Positions 47,864-60,490 of a stretch of 64,000 nt of DNA are shown here, piece by piece; position 1 is the stretch's first letter; the number at the start of each line of letters is the position of its first letter. The notes beneath the pieces were generated by a model. That model saw only the letters and a program-made list of their open reading frames with translations, was not told where the DNA came from and made no database searches. The stretch comes from Pachypanchax playfairii (lineage: Eukaryota > Chordata > Actinopteri > Cyprinodontiformes > Aplocheilidae), in contig SSNP01000035.1 in NCBI GenBank assembly GCA_006937955.1, positions 1,098,584-1,162,583 of the forward strand. The letters are read 5' to 3'. The translations under genes were made by a program, and so were the position numbers.

Positions 47864-48010
47864 GCTGACACATTCAAGCTCAGCCAGGTTGGATTGTCAT
47901 TATCCATCATCTTCAGAGACACTCTACTGGTCAAAACTGAGGCTGGGTTACAGCAAAACTCTCAAAAGTACTCTTTAAAAAGACTCAGCTGCATTTGCTT
48001 GACTTGGAAA
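47864..48010 (-). mobile_element. possible Tc1-like element scrap
   Basis: The plus strand reads CATTCAAGCTCAGCCAGGTT and later GAGGCTGGG. This resembles part of a fish Tc1-like element whose transposase would run on the minus strand. The similarity is remembered and short. No frame or ends remain. Confidence 0.35.
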
Positions 48011-48079
48011 AAAAAGTGATCAATATTTATTTTCCTTGAAGCATGAGCAACAAAACTGAATGCAAGCTTGTTTCTGCAG

Positions 48080-48400
48080 TTGTATTGTCAACATCAGCAA
48101 TGGTTTAAAAGATCAGACAGCCCTTTTATCCAGAGACTGATGACNNNNNNNNNNNNNNNNNNNNNNNNNNNNNGACTGAAATATTTCCAGCTGTATTTTG
48201 TCCCCAGATCCATGTGGGAGGATGGTATTGACAACATGACTAAGGTCCATAAAGAGCAGTGTAGTGTGACAGCCCTGCTGCTGTAGGTGTGTCAGGACAG
48301 TATAGAGAATCAAAACTATGGCATCCTCTGTTAGCTTTTCAAACATACTAGTGTTTATTTAATTTAAGTTTGAACCTAGAAAAGCTGTCTGTCATGACCA
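48080..48400 (-). pseudogene. LINE reverse transcriptase fragment
   Basis: On the minus strand from 48346 the frame reads FEKLTEDAIVLILYTVLTHL, then LLFMDLSHVVNTILP. This matches the fish LINE pattern of an NRSTEDAI-type segment followed by RT motif A (F-x-D-x-S-x-x-F-N-T), whose catalytic Asp is kept while SAF has decayed to HVV. Beyond the N gap, SLWIKGLSDL fits the following W-I-x-D-F-L-T-D segment. Stops and the gap break the frame. The same family type as the fragment at 13640 is possible but not shown. Confidence 0.65.
48145..48173. other. assembly gap (29 N)
   Basis: A run of 29 N inside the LINE fragment. The real length of the gap is unknown. No exon is interrupted. Confidence 0.99.
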
Positions 48401-49209
48401 GCTACTCAGCACTTTCTAAAAGCAGAAAAAGGTACCACTTGATGGCCATCACTGACATTGCTGATGGTTCATGTATTTTTTATACATTTTTTTGTTGCAG
48501 GACCGACGATGGTGTGCTTTAGGCAGAATGAAATGGTAAACTAGAATAAGAAACGATCAGAGATCTTCAATTTGAGAATGGTGAAGGCTGATGATTTTTT
48601 TAAACTTTGATTAAATGTTGCAGAGATTGTATTCTTTGCAAGGTCAAAACCTTAAAGTGTATCAGTGTTTCTGATTTTTTTATTATCACTGCAGACCTTC
48701 TAGTTAAAAGACCTGTATTGTTTAGTTGATAGTCATCAGACCCTGATGTGATACAAATATTGGTTTCACTAACATGCTACCAACAATGTCAAAAAGGGGG
48801 AAAAATGTTAAGGATTTTTAAAATAAACCTGGAGGGAATAACAACATTAAACTAACATGCTAGGGTAAGTGGGAATAGTAATAAAATAATTATACTTCCT
48901 GTTACAATACAATTACGTAAGTCATCATTAAAATTTACTCTTTACTAATGTAAAAACATATTTTATTATTCATCAACTGCTTCTACACTCAAAAACTGTT
49001 GACTTAATTTATTTTTTTTCATGAGAATGGGTTCCACATAACTGAATTACACATATGTTGAACCAGCAGAAGGGAAAACAAATCTTTTTTCTGAGTGTAT
49101 ACCAAAATGATCGTGATAACATTGTTTTTGCAAGTTCTTATTATGTGGTAACCTTTACTTTTCTATAAATATAACAGTATTTGTTCTTCTTTTTTCCCCC
49201 ATTCTTCAG

Positions 49210-49401
49210 CCACAACAGCAACTTCCTGTAACGACCCGGGCATCCCTGTAAATGGTTCTCGGTATGGAGACAGTAAGGAGCCTGGTGACAGTATGACATT
49301 CCAGTGTGACCCAGGCTATCAACTGCAAGGCCAAGACACCATCACGTGTGTCCGAATGGATAACAGGTTCTACTGGCAGCCTGATCCTCCAACATGTATG
49401 G
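49210..49401 (+). CDS. csmd1: csmd1-like exon: sushi8
   Basis: A 192-nt phase 1-1 exon after TTCTTCAG and before GTAAGG. It encodes TTATSCNDPGIPVNGSRYGD, then FQCDPGYQLQGQDTITCVRM, then FYWQPDPPTCM. One complete sushi domain, with a potential N-glycosylation site (NGS). Confidence 0.95.
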
Positions 49402-50745
49402 GTAAGGGTGCAGCTTTTTGTGAATTACCGATGAGTCAAAGTAGACATTTGTAGTCACACTTTAAAAGCCAGTTTCTAAAAAGGGTTTGGAAAACACTGC
49501 ACAAATAGGCAGCGGTCACTCTTACTCCAGACGGAGTGCAAGTTTTTATGGATGTTTTGTCTCTGTGTTATAGGAAGTTAGGGAGTTGTTAAACCGTCAA
49601 CAGTGTGCATAGTGGACTGTGGGCATCCTGCTGTGTAAGAGCAGCAATAATGACTGCTGGGAAGGCAGGCGGCTGGATATGCTAGGAACCAAAAACTGTG
49701 CTTGAGGACATAATCTGGGCTCCATAGCAATGGATGGTTCGGGGCCTATACTGGCAAATTTGCATAGCTTAAATTTCTTTTTTTTCTTTTTTTTTTTTTA
49801 TACCAATGTCAGTCCCTTCAAGAAACAAAATGGATGCATTACTTTACTTTCTATTTAGAACATAAACCCATCTCCTTATCAATGACTCTTGCATGGTAGT
49901 CCAGCTGGACAGGCTTCTACATTCCTTCCAGAGAGAGGCAGAAGCTTCCTTTTTAACATGTGTGCCCTGGAACTTTGTCAACTGAGCTAAGCCATGACAG
50001 AGTGATAGCAGTGATAGAGATAAGCTGAAAAGTCACCTGCTCCAATTTGTTTTTAACTACAAGTTTTGGTGTGGCAGAGAGCTAACATGAAGAACATCAA
50101 TATAGGATTGAGGTATCATGTTAATCAGAGGGTCACACAGATTGCTTAGACCAGCAGGTCTGACTGCAACCTTGACATCAAAGTGGTGAGAAGGGCTGCT
50201 CCTCCCAGGTGTTGATTGATCTCCTGTAATCTAAAGAGGATGTTGCTTTGCAAAATTACCAGTACCAGAGAAATGTGATATTATTTGTTTCATATATTTT
50301 ATACACTGTTTATAAATTAAATGACAAATAAATAAGGGTTACATAAAAGATGAAAAATGGAGACTTACTATGAAAACAAGAGATTAAACATTTCTAATTT
50401 ACTCACATAAATATACTCCACCTTCAAAAGTCAACTAATCAGGAGTTTCATCTAAATATATTGTTAAATACATTTTAATACATGTGATCCCGAGGAAAGG
50501 AATGGCAAAATGTAGACATGGAATATATGTTTTAACTGTGACTGGATTTCTTGCTCAAAACTTTGAAATATCCAAAACATGTTTGTTTCATTCTATTTTC
50601 AATTATCACAACCATCTGGCACACTCACTGGTGTACTGAAGCTCACTGAGTGCCTGGATTTTCCTTCAATGTTTATTCACACCATTCTCTGTGCAGTTTG
50701 TTTTTTTATTCTGCTGTGTTTCTTCCCTTTTTTCCAAATTGTATT

Positions 50746-50787
<42 letters not shown>

Positions 50788-52545
50788 TCACCCTGACATA
50801 CTTGAATTCTTTAGAATTTGCAACAGGACTTAGTTCTTCAAGTCAGAAAATGTTCAAACAGTTAAGTCATTGTGCCAAAAGTTACACTCTGTGAAATATT
50901 ATATCTCTGTGTTTACCTTATATGGAGCAAACACAATTCAACTATTTTGGCGAAGGACATGCTTTCAGCACGTTCACTGCCCATACTTCCAGTGAATGTC
51001 TTGATTAAGGTTTAAAATACGTAATTTGCTTTGTGCTCAGTTTTCATGGCAATTTAATCAGAGTAGATGAATGAGGTAAATCAAGGGAGATCATCATGAA
51101 GGTCCAGAGCTTTTGAATTTTTAATTATTTAAGCCCAGAGTGAAATATGACATAATGCATAACTGAAAGTGAAATGAAAATAACATAAGCAAGTGGGTTA
51201 AATATCCTGCTGCAAGAAGCCTCTTTTCCACCTGACAGCTTTTAGCAAATGAACACAGATATTTGCTTCATTTTATTTTATCTTATTTTTCTTTTGCAAA
51301 ATCCACGGCTGCTTTTTTTTGTCCCGTCCTTTTTGTTATTATTATCAGTCAACACTAAGTGGAGGTCTTCATGCAGAGTTCACCTTGTAATCATTTGTGT
51401 AAAACATAGTATACACTGTTCCAGAAGTTGCCTTGATCTTGTGCCAGCAACTTTTTGTTTTCCTCAATTACATAAAGCTTTAAAAAATCATCAGTCACCT
51501 TCACTGTAATTCAAGCAGAGGAATTCTTTATATGTTCAAGTTCAGATCATTATGCACATTACCTACCTTTATAGAATAGGATTTCTTTCCCTCCTCCCCA
51601 TCCCAATCTGAAGTAAATGTAAACATAGTAAGCATTATTTTAAATAAGAGAATCCAGGTATCTTTGCAAGGGGGAGATTTAGCAACACTTCACCAACTGA
51701 GAAGCTTTGGATCTGCAGGAAACATTCTTTACTTTTCAACCCAAGCTGAATGTCCTATATAACAAGGTGTTTTTGATAAAAATTGCTTTTGTACAATTTT
51801 AAAGTTCACACTACTGACTCCACCCTTGTGCAGAGTCTTGTCAGGACAATCTAACATACAAAAAGTCTGTAAATGGAGTAGAAAGAATTTCAGCTGCTTC
51901 AGCTGCTGTAATATGGAATGTAATTGTTCTATTGGCATTCCAAAAGCATGTGAACAAAGGAGATATGATGCAACACAAAAATATTCCTTGACCCTCAGTG
52001 AACCAAGGGAGGCAACTATTTTACAGAATTTTTTGTAAGCTTCAGGGAAAGTTTGTTTAGCTGGATTTGAGTGATGATAATCTGTTTACACAACTCGTCC
52101 ACCTTAAAGACCCCTCTCAATCCCACAAACTCTGTTTTTACATCACTAAATTGCTGCTCAAATGCAACTTTCTGTCTCTCCTAACAATCTTTCTCCACAG
52201 CTTAATGTAGGATAACAGCATTGCCAATATTTTTTTTTCTCTTCTCGCCTAACTGCCCTCAACTTCATACTCTGTAACTAAATTCCACTATCTGTCTCTC
52301 ACTCTTCCCCTTTCACCATCTACAATCACTTTTGGAGGTAATATACACTTTCCTCAGCAGGTGATTTACCAATGGATTTAACCAACTGCTGACATAATAT
52401 CCATTACTAACTAGCTCATGCCCTGTCTCTGTGTGGGGGGCAAAATTAGTGAGCAAGTAAAAGGTCATAGTCTTTCCACATAACTCCAGTACTTTTTAAC
52501 GATCTATGTCTCTCTCTTTTCCTTCTTTGATTTGATATTCTTCAG
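49402..52545. other. 3.1 kb intron between sushi8 and CUB9
   Basis: Contains a 39-base T run at 50748-50786. A short segment near 51804-51850 resembles one at 13496-13540. No coding domain or transposon end was recognised in the rest. Confidence 0.75.
50748..50786. repeat. poly-T tract (39 nt)
   Basis: An uninterrupted run of T. It could be the A tail of a minus-strand retroelement, but no element body was identified beside it. Confidence 0.9.
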
Positions 52546-52684
52546 CTACCTGTGGGGGCAACGTCAGTGGTCCTTCTGGTGTGATTCTGTCTCCTAATTA
52601 CCCTCAGCCTTACCCCCCTGGGAAGGAGTGTGACTGGAGAATCAGAGTCAACCCTGACTTTGTCATTGCACTTATCTTCAAAAG
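52546..52684 (+). CDS. csmd1: csmd1-like exon: CUB9, N-terminal part
   Basis: A 139-nt exon after CTTCAG and before GTGGGC. It encodes ATCGGNVSGPSGVILSPNYP, then PYPPGKECDWRIRVNPDFVI and IFK. Both Cys of the domain and an NVS glycosylation site. It ends two bases into a Ser codon. Confidence 0.95.
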
Positions 52685-55600
52685 GTGGGCAAACCTAATT
52701 TAAAACTTAGTTATGTACTTACAAATATGCACTTTTTCCCCAAAAGATGTAGGTTCTGATTTATTTTGATTTATTTTAGTTCCCATTGTTTGGTAGAATT
52801 TTTTAGAAAACACAATATTCTAAACTAATATAAGATGGGTAAAACTTAGTTGTAATTCAAAATACATTTTATAGTATACAATTTCTATATCAACATAGGA
52901 AAATATAGCAAAAAATCTCTAATGATATGTCAGGCTAGTAAATCATGGTCCTCAAGGGTCACTATCCTGAATGACTTGAATGTTCCTTGGCCCAACACAC
53001 CTGATTCAGTGGTTAAATTGTGCATGTCCTTAAGTTGTGCAGAAGCCTGTTAATCACTCATTGATTGAAATCATTTGTGTTGGAGCAGTTAAAACAAATT
53101 AAATATGCAGGATAGATACCTTGAGGACTAGGATTGAACTTCATTGCATTAAGCCAAATATTGATATGTGACTCTTGTATTAGTTTTTAACAATCTTATT
53201 GTTGTAATCCCAGAACTATATAAGAAAACCAACTTATTTTTGAGACAATGTAATTTCAGTAGTCACATAAATGGAAAGTGATTCTTTTACTGATGATATC
53301 CAAGAGTAATGGGAGAAAAATAAAAGGGGGGGGGGGTTCTTAGGATTCAATGATTTCATTTATTCTCTTGCATTATGAATTAACAACACAATATTACCAT
53401 CATTCAGCATTATTCAGTGAATTTTCTTTTTTCTCCTTTCTTTTGTGTTGACACCATGACTCACAGGCGCCCTCACAAAGGCTTGAAAGGTCCTATATTG
53501 AAGGACCAAGCTCAGTTTATATTAATTAACCTGCAGTGTAAAATCATAAAGGTCAGTAATAACTCGGTCTTTTAGAGAAGTCCCCCAGATGTGGAGAAAA
53601 TGGCCTCCTCAGTGAACATTTACCTCAGTGGAATCTTCAGCTAAGGAAAGAAGCAATAATGTTATTCATACTTACTTTTACTTAAATTAAGATACCAACT
53701 ACAAATAATAATAAAAAAAAAAATATTCGTGAATGAGGAAAAACAAAAATGGCAAATAACACAACAGAGCTCATAAAAGCAGTTGACAAAATGTAAGACT
53801 TCATATGTAACAGCATCATTCCATCTCATTGAAAATGTAAAGCAACATTTCATGTTCACATCTGGACAAAACTCAGTCCCCCAGCATGAGGCTGATATCA
53901 GTTCTTGTCTATGTAATATGAAATGATACAAATGTTGACATGCTTTCAACATCTAACATTAAAATGTCCCTTTGTATCCTGAAAGTTTCATTACAGGAAG
54001 AGCTGTGATGATGGGATTGATAAATCTAATAACAACAGCTCTCAGATTATTAAATGGATTGAATCTGCAGATATTTGTGTTTTTCGTTGCAAAAAACATT
54101 TAAAAAGACTGTAAAGTTTGTTGATTGAAAGGTTTCCTCACCTTAATTTTAAAAATCAAAATAAATTTATTGTGCATGTTATGAACGTTTATTTTGATTT
54201 AAAAGTTATTTTTTTCTTCTGTAATAAAAACTGTATAAATCACAATGAGCAGAAGTGAGGACTGAATTTTTAAATGTAGCAAGTAAAAGAAGCAAGAAAA
54301 ATACATTCTCCACACTGTTGAATGCAAAAATATTCATTCCATTCATTCAAGTTTTTTTGTGTTTCATACTATGTACTGAAACTACAATATTTTAATCATA
54401 TTTTTACTATTTAAGAAGCTGTAAATGTCACATTTTTCCAGAATGTTTTTCTTGTCAGAATTTTCATTTGACGCTCCAAATCTGTCCCTTGCTGTAAAAA
54501 GACAAGCCAGAAAGTTTTGAGTTTATATAAACCAGTTATTTTGATTTAAAAGTTTAGATTTTTCCCCCTTAAATTAATAATACAGCCTAGTTATAAAGCT
54601 TTTTCATCAGAAAATAAATTAGCTTGTTGAACAACTTTTTTTGGCAGCTCTGAATTTGAATTTAGGCCTTAAGTTTCAACATTTTGTTAGTTTATTCTGC
54701 TGGCATGAGTGTTGATGGCACTGTCCCATTTCTTCCTTTTAAGATCTTTATGCTCCTTTTATGACATTTAGCAGCTTTAGTATTCAGGACCAGGGTGTAT
54801 CACTAATGCACAAGGTATTAACAACGAATGCTTGTTAATGCTGAATGCTTTTTCAGTGCGAAGGGGGCTTAGGTGCCGTTAAGCCCCTTTAGTACTAGAT
54901 ATCAATACAGGTCTTAATCTTCTACATTCTTTACTCTTATTTTAACTTTGGTAATGACAATGTGTTAAGATTGTTAGATTGTGTGTGTGTGTGTGGATAT
55001 CAAATCATTAAAATATGTAAAGAACTGTTACAGCTTTCTGCAGACATCCTTGCCTGTAAACTGCACTTATAGCATCCGTTCTCATTATCCTTTCTCATTA
55101 TGTTCATTTTCTTGTGTGTCAGTGATAAAAGCTAAAAGTTGTGGCAGCAACTCGGTGAACATATGTAAGTTTTACACAAAATTGTATAGGATGATTACAA
55201 TGATGTCATAAAATTAAGAATTTTACCACCAAAAATACGAAATAAAATGAGATGAGAAATCAAAATGGTAAAAATGTGAGAAATCACAAACATTAAGGTA
55301 ATTCAAGCCCCCGACTGGTTTGATATAACGGAGGTAAAAGTGTTGACTTGCTTTCAATATGGAACATAAATATGTTCCTTCAGGAAGAGCTAAGATGATC
55401 ACATTGAACGCAACAAAACAGCTTCTTCTAAAGTTCTTCATGGTATAAATCTTAAAATTAGTAAATACTTTTTCACCCAAAGGTCTTTATAATATGTTGG
55501 TGGATTATTTGAAACTTTATTTGAAAAATAAATGTTTTCTTGCTTCTTTATTCATGTCATAAAAAGTTATTTGAGTTTTTTGTATTGCTGATTTTTCCTC

Positions 55601-55724
55601 AGTGATTCATATTTCAAAATTCACAAACACCAAAATGACAGCTTTCAGGATTATACTGTTTGTACACATGAACAAACAATGCAATCAGTCTGATTCTACT
55701 TTTTTATCCATATTTATGTTCCAG
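52685..55724. other. 3.0 kb intron within CUB9
   Basis: Contains a small palindromic element (52943-53135), a G run near 53327-53336, and two mutually similar segments at about 53925-54050 and 55325-55450. The rest is AT-rich with only spurious short ORFs. Confidence 0.75.
52943..53135. mobile_element. short palindromic MITE-like repeat
   Basis: The two ends are inverted copies: TCCTCAAGGGTCACTATCCTG at the left and, inverted, TCCTCAAGGTATCTATCCTG at the right. The middle reads AACACACCTGATTCAGTGG and GAAGCCTGTTAATCA, which resemble a small dispersed element widely seen in fish genomes. About 190 bp, no coding capacity. Target duplication not resolved. Confidence 0.65.
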
Positions 55725-55912
55725 TTTCAACATGGAACCAAGTTATGACTTCTTGCACATCTATGAAGGTGAAGACTCAAATGGGCCTCTACTAGCAAGT
55801 CTCCAAGGCAACCAGGCCCCAGAGCGAATAGAAAGCAGCGGTAACAGTCTCTTCCTGGCGTTCAGATCTGATGCGTCGCTGGGCATGTCTGGATTTGCCA
55901 TCGAATATAGAG
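55725..55912 (+). CDS. csmd1: csmd1-like exon: CUB9, C-terminal part
   Basis: A 188-nt exon after GTTCCAG and before GTAATT. It encodes FNMEPSYDFLHIYEGEDSN, then NQAPERIESSGNSLFLAFRS and DASLGMSGFAIEYR. Glu of NME, Asp of SYD and Asp of RSD give the calcium-site set. FNMEPSYDFLHIYEGEDSN is nearly identical to remembered CSMD1 and clearly different from CSMD3, so it is the best single argument for the paralogue. Confidence 0.96.
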
Positions 55913-57416
55913 GTAATTATAGTATTCAAACCATTACTCAGTAGTATTACTTGCCCTTACCATAGAACACTTACTAACCATGAGGTCATCTAAAAGAGAA
56001 ATCTATTGATACTAAATAAATAAGTGGTTGTAATAATTGTTCAGCATCCATACAACAAATTATACAAATATTTATATAGTTATACATAACAATTTAACTT
56101 AATCAATTGCTAAATTATAGCAGTAATTGTGATAGAAATAGAAGTGGTCAAAAGTTATCTCACTGGTATAGATGATGTATCAGCTTATTACTACTCAATG
56201 TGTGTAATTAGGCTGAAAACTACAGTCAGATCATCTTTTAATATGGAATGAGATTATCAGCTGGATTTATCGATCAGAGCAAATCAATACTGTGAGTCTT
56301 GTCTTAGAAAAAAGACTCACGTTGTGACTTTCTGCCTGTTTCTGTGCACAGTTAGATTAAAATATTTTTAGCAATAAATTGTCTGTTTATTAAGTTTGAC
56401 GATTAAAATATCAGTATACTGTAAGTATGTAGTGCATTCTGGATAATGTAATCGCTGCTCTAATATTTTTCTCATTAGAATGTATTAATGTAAAAAAAAC
56501 AAACAAACAAACAAGAGGAGCCATCACAGCTCTGCATTCAGGGTTTAAACCTTAGATATTTCTTGAATTGCTGCAGTTGTCAAATCAGGAGAAATTTTAA
56601 AATACAGATCTTTTCAAATCATGCATCAAACCTGTAATACAATATTGGAAATAATGCATTTGCACTAAAATAGAAGCAGATGAAGTTCTGGTTTCTCTGC
56701 ATTTCACACAAGCAGCATCTGCTTCTTACCTGGCAATATGGAGAGTCTGCACCTGGCCAACATGTATTTTACACAACTCAAGTGTGCAACTATGTGCGTG
56801 GACCGAGCAGATAATTGTTATCACAACATGTTTACTCCGCCATGCTGTGGATATTAGAGGGTTTTTCCTGAAGGTAGAGAGCTGCAGGCCAGGCAGCAGG
56901 AGGTGGAAAGAAGTTTCTCCCGTAGTTGCAGCAGCAAAGAGCCTCTTTAATCAGGTGAAAGAGAAATGATTGTCATCCAACTGGTCTCATTAAATTGATC
57001 TGAAAGCCTGTAGTTATTTTTACAACTTTAGTATTTTTTGTTTCAATGCATGGTATATTGTATTAAATCAGATAAACAGGAAATAAAGATTGAACAAGAT
57101 GCTAAAAGAAAAGGCATTAGGAAGTTAGAAAAGTTATCAAACCTTTTGGATATATTCGTTATTCTTGTACTAATTGTTTCTGTGTGGTAAGCAGATAGAG
57201 GCAGGAAAAACGTGACGCGTATGTCTTTTAGTGTACTAGTGTTACTTAGAATTTGCTTTAAATTTGTCAGATAGTATCCGTTTTGATAGAAAGTCCTCTT
57301 CAAATCAGTGAATTGTTGCTGTTGACATTTCATAAGCAATGCTGTAAACAAAAAGTGATTTCTGATGTTAAATTAGCTTTTATTCTCAACACAACATTTT
57401 TTTCTCTTTTCCATAG
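55913..57416. other. 1.5 kb intron between CUB9 and sushi9
   Basis: AT-rich, with an AAAC run near 56491-56515. No exon or mobile element recognised. Confidence 0.75.
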
Positions 57417-57611
57417 AAAAACCCAGAGAGGCCTGTTTTGACCCTGGAAACATTATGAATGCCAGTCGAACAGGGTACGACTACAAACTAGGATCTCAGG
57501 TCTCTTACAGCTGTCACCATGGTTACACAATTCTGGGCAGTGAAACCATCACCTGTATCATGGGGCAGGATGGCAAGCCAGTGTGGGACAGGGCTCTGCC
57601 ATCATGTAAAG
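57417..57611 (+). CDS. csmd1: csmd1-like exon: sushi9
   Basis: A 195-nt phase 1-1 exon after TTCCATAG and before GTAGGA. It encodes EKPREACFDPGNIMNASRTG, then DYKLGSQVSYSCHHGYTI, then ITCIMGQDGKPVW and ALPSCK. One complete sushi domain with an NAS glycosylation site. KPREAC fits CSMD1, while DYKLGS and CIMG are closer to remembered CSMD3, so this domain alone would not decide the paralogue. It is the last exon seen. The next should start with a Cys-Gly-Gly of CUB10. Confidence 0.95.
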
Positions 57612-59495
57612 GTAGGAGAAACAATCAGATACACAAGTTTGTTTAATTTTACTGATTTAAAACAACTGTGAAAAAACACACACACACACTCTGAGATTTG
57701 ACTAAGAAAATTAGGAAAAACTAAGAAAAAACTTCTTCTTTTGTAAAAAGTACTACAAGTTTGATTTATCAAAATTAATGCAAATAGTAGTTTCTCATTT
57801 CTTTGAGTGACACACCATACCTGTGTGGAAAATAAAAGGTTTTAACTTTGCTGTCAGAAGGGTTAAGTTCTCAGTTTGTGCCAAGTAAATCCTTTAGCGC
57901 GTCTGAGGAAATTACTGGAATTACTTAAATTGTGTAAGAACTGTCCATTGTATTATTGTAACCTGGAAAGTTTGAGGTGAACTATCAGTTTCCACAAAGA
58001 AATGATTTCTTTTAATCTGTTCAAGTGGTTTTGATCAATAGTTCCTCAGGCTTTCTGAAGGTCTTTGAAAGTTTTTCTTTGAATTGCGTCTGCTTTTCAC
58101 TCATTTTTCTGGCCAGCCCTGTTACTTGGCCATGACAGCATATTGTGCATTGTGGGTTTGTAATTGTTTTGGCTAGTAGTGGACAAAAGATCTGAAAAAA
58201 ATTGAACACAAGAACACAAGAACAATACTTGAAAGACTTTTCTATATGAAAAAAAAAATCCAGCACAGATCTGACACAAATCATCATAATGCTTCAGTCT
58301 GATATGACAAGTTGTCTGTTAATAGGTAGGAGTAGATAATTTAATAGTTTTGTCAATAGAAAGTAATCACCTGCTTGTTGCTAAAATACAATTTCATGCT
58401 AGTTAGATTGTGTTTTTTTTATAAATTTAGTGACAGAGATCGGAAGAAATTGTGTCTTTGTGACTGGCTGCAGATAAAATTCCTAAAGACCCAGTTTAAA
58501 ATTGAATTTTTGTATCCAATGGTCAAAGGTAAAATTTGAACTGAAAATAATTGGGATTAAAATCAGTTTTGAAAAATCACCAAAACATAGCAAAACATAA
58601 AAAATAGAAAAGGACTTTTCACTATTCTACATGAACACCTTGCACACTTGCAGGTTACCTTGTAACTAAAGGCTTGAGTTGTCTTCTTGCTTGAGTGACA
58701 ATAGAAATCCTGTCATTCCACATTCTCTCTTCACATTTTTTATCTGCCTCAATGGTTTCAATTTTTCAGCTGTGGGTAAATTACAAGTCAGAATCAATAA
58801 CCGTATAGTTACCATGGAACTCCATTTAGGTTGCCACATCATGCCGTTTTATAATGACGGGTTTGTTGAAACTTGGTGCAGTAAATGTGAGACATTGGTT
58901 TAAAATCAACAGCCACCAGTGTGTTTTTCGTGTTGGTAGGATCTTGGAGGCAGAGCTGTCTATCTGATTGGCAGCACATAGAGGATATAAAGTGACACCT
59001 GCCAAAGAGCCATTAAAACTGTACATTTGCCTCTCTTTATGAGCGTGTGTCATTTAAGTATAGTGAATGAAGTAGGTATTATTTAGAAATGTGCACATAT
59101 ACACTTTAACAGACCTGTATTAATTTGAACTTACATAAGTAAAGTTTAATAATGTCAAAGCGGTGGAGAGGGTTGTCACTGGGAGTGAGAGAGACTAAAA
59201 ATTGTGGTAATAGCACTCAAACATGCAATTTTAGAACAGCAGTGAGTCACAGGGAGCAAGAAAATAGTACCTATCAAGTCATTTTATCTCATCTCCTCTT
59301 TTAGAGACTCTTGTCAAGATAAAAATGACCATATATCCTATTTAGGTGAAGTGCAGACCACAGAGGCTTTTTTTTCTTGTTTTCAATAAAACAATGTCTG
59401 TGTACTTTAACTGGTCAGTTGAGGTCACAACGCTGTTGGGTCAAAAACTGAAACGTTGAAAACCACAATATTAGTCAATTAGGCTGTATTAGTTT

Positions 59496-60490
59496 TTGCA
59501 GCAATACTGTATTGCCCATAGTAATCACTCACCCATCCCAAAAAATAATTTAGGTGCTCCAACTACTTTCATGGCCAAAGGTGTATACAATCATGCACCA
59601 AGGCTGCAGACTTATTATTCAAACTTTTGTGAAAGAAATGTTCACTCTCAGGAGCTTTGTAAATTCCAGCGAGGTACTGTGATAGGATGCCACCAGTGCA
59701 ATAAATCCAGTCATAAAAATCTCTTACTAATAAATGTTCCACAGTTGACTGTTAATGGTATTTTAAGAAAGTGGAAGCGATTGGGTACAACAGCAACTCA
59801 GCCATGTAAACGCACAGAGGGGGGTAAGCAGAGGACGAGGTGCAAAGTGCAAAGAACTCAGCAGGTTTCTGCAAACTCAATAGCTGCATGCCACCAAACG
59901 TTATGTGGATTTCAGATTAGCTTTAGAACAGTTTGTAGAGAGCTTCAAGGAATGGTTTTCTGTACATCATCATGTGCAATGCTACTGTATGCTATAGAGT
60001 ATATGAGACATGTTCTCTGGAATGATGAGTCAATCTTCTCCATTTGGTAAGTCTGTGTTTGGCTTGTGCCTAAAGAATGATGCATGCCTAATTGCATTTT
60101 TTGCCAATTTTTATTGAGGGTTGGGTTTATGATGTGGGGTTGTTTTCAGGAGTTAGACTCAACCCCTTTAGTCCTAGTGAAAGGAAAACCTAATGCTCAT
60201 ACCAAGACATGTTTCAGAATTTCATCCTCCCACCTTTGTGGGATCAAAGGGGATGACCCCTTACCCCTCACCAGTGCACAAAACAGGTCCATAAAGACAC
60301 TGATGAGAATGCTTGGTGTGGAAGAACTGGACTGGTCCGCAAGAAGTCCTGACCTGACCCTGACAGCACAGCTGTGGGATGAATTTGAGCAGAGATTGAA
60401 AATCAGGCCTTTTTGACAAACAACAGTGTCTGGCTTCAGAGATGCACTTCTAGAAGAATGGTCCAAACTTCATGTTCACATCAACTTTTA
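59496..60490 (+). pseudogene. decayed Tc1-like transposase
   Basis: The plus strand carries remnants in the right order. GTVIGCHQCNKSS and ILRKWKRLGTTATQ belong to the DNA-binding half, VLWNDESIFSIW holds the first catalytic Asp, and GFMMWGCFQ is the glycine/Trp segment. LDWSARSPDLTLTAQLWDE is the region of the catalytic Glu, where active copies have NP-x-E and this copy has lost it. A stop near 60051, frame changes and deletions (a central part around the second Asp is missing) show a pseudogene. It belongs to a different Tc1 subfamily from the copy at 12270. Ends are not resolved. Confidence 0.8.

Larger units (their letters stand above)
46919..49209. other. 2.3 kb intron between CUB8 and sushi8
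   Basis: Contains a GT microsatellite (46991-47013), a possible Tc1-like scrap (47864-48010) and a LINE reverse transcriptase fragment interrupted by a 29-N gap (48145-48173). The remainder is AT-rich with nothing recognised. Confidence 0.75.
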
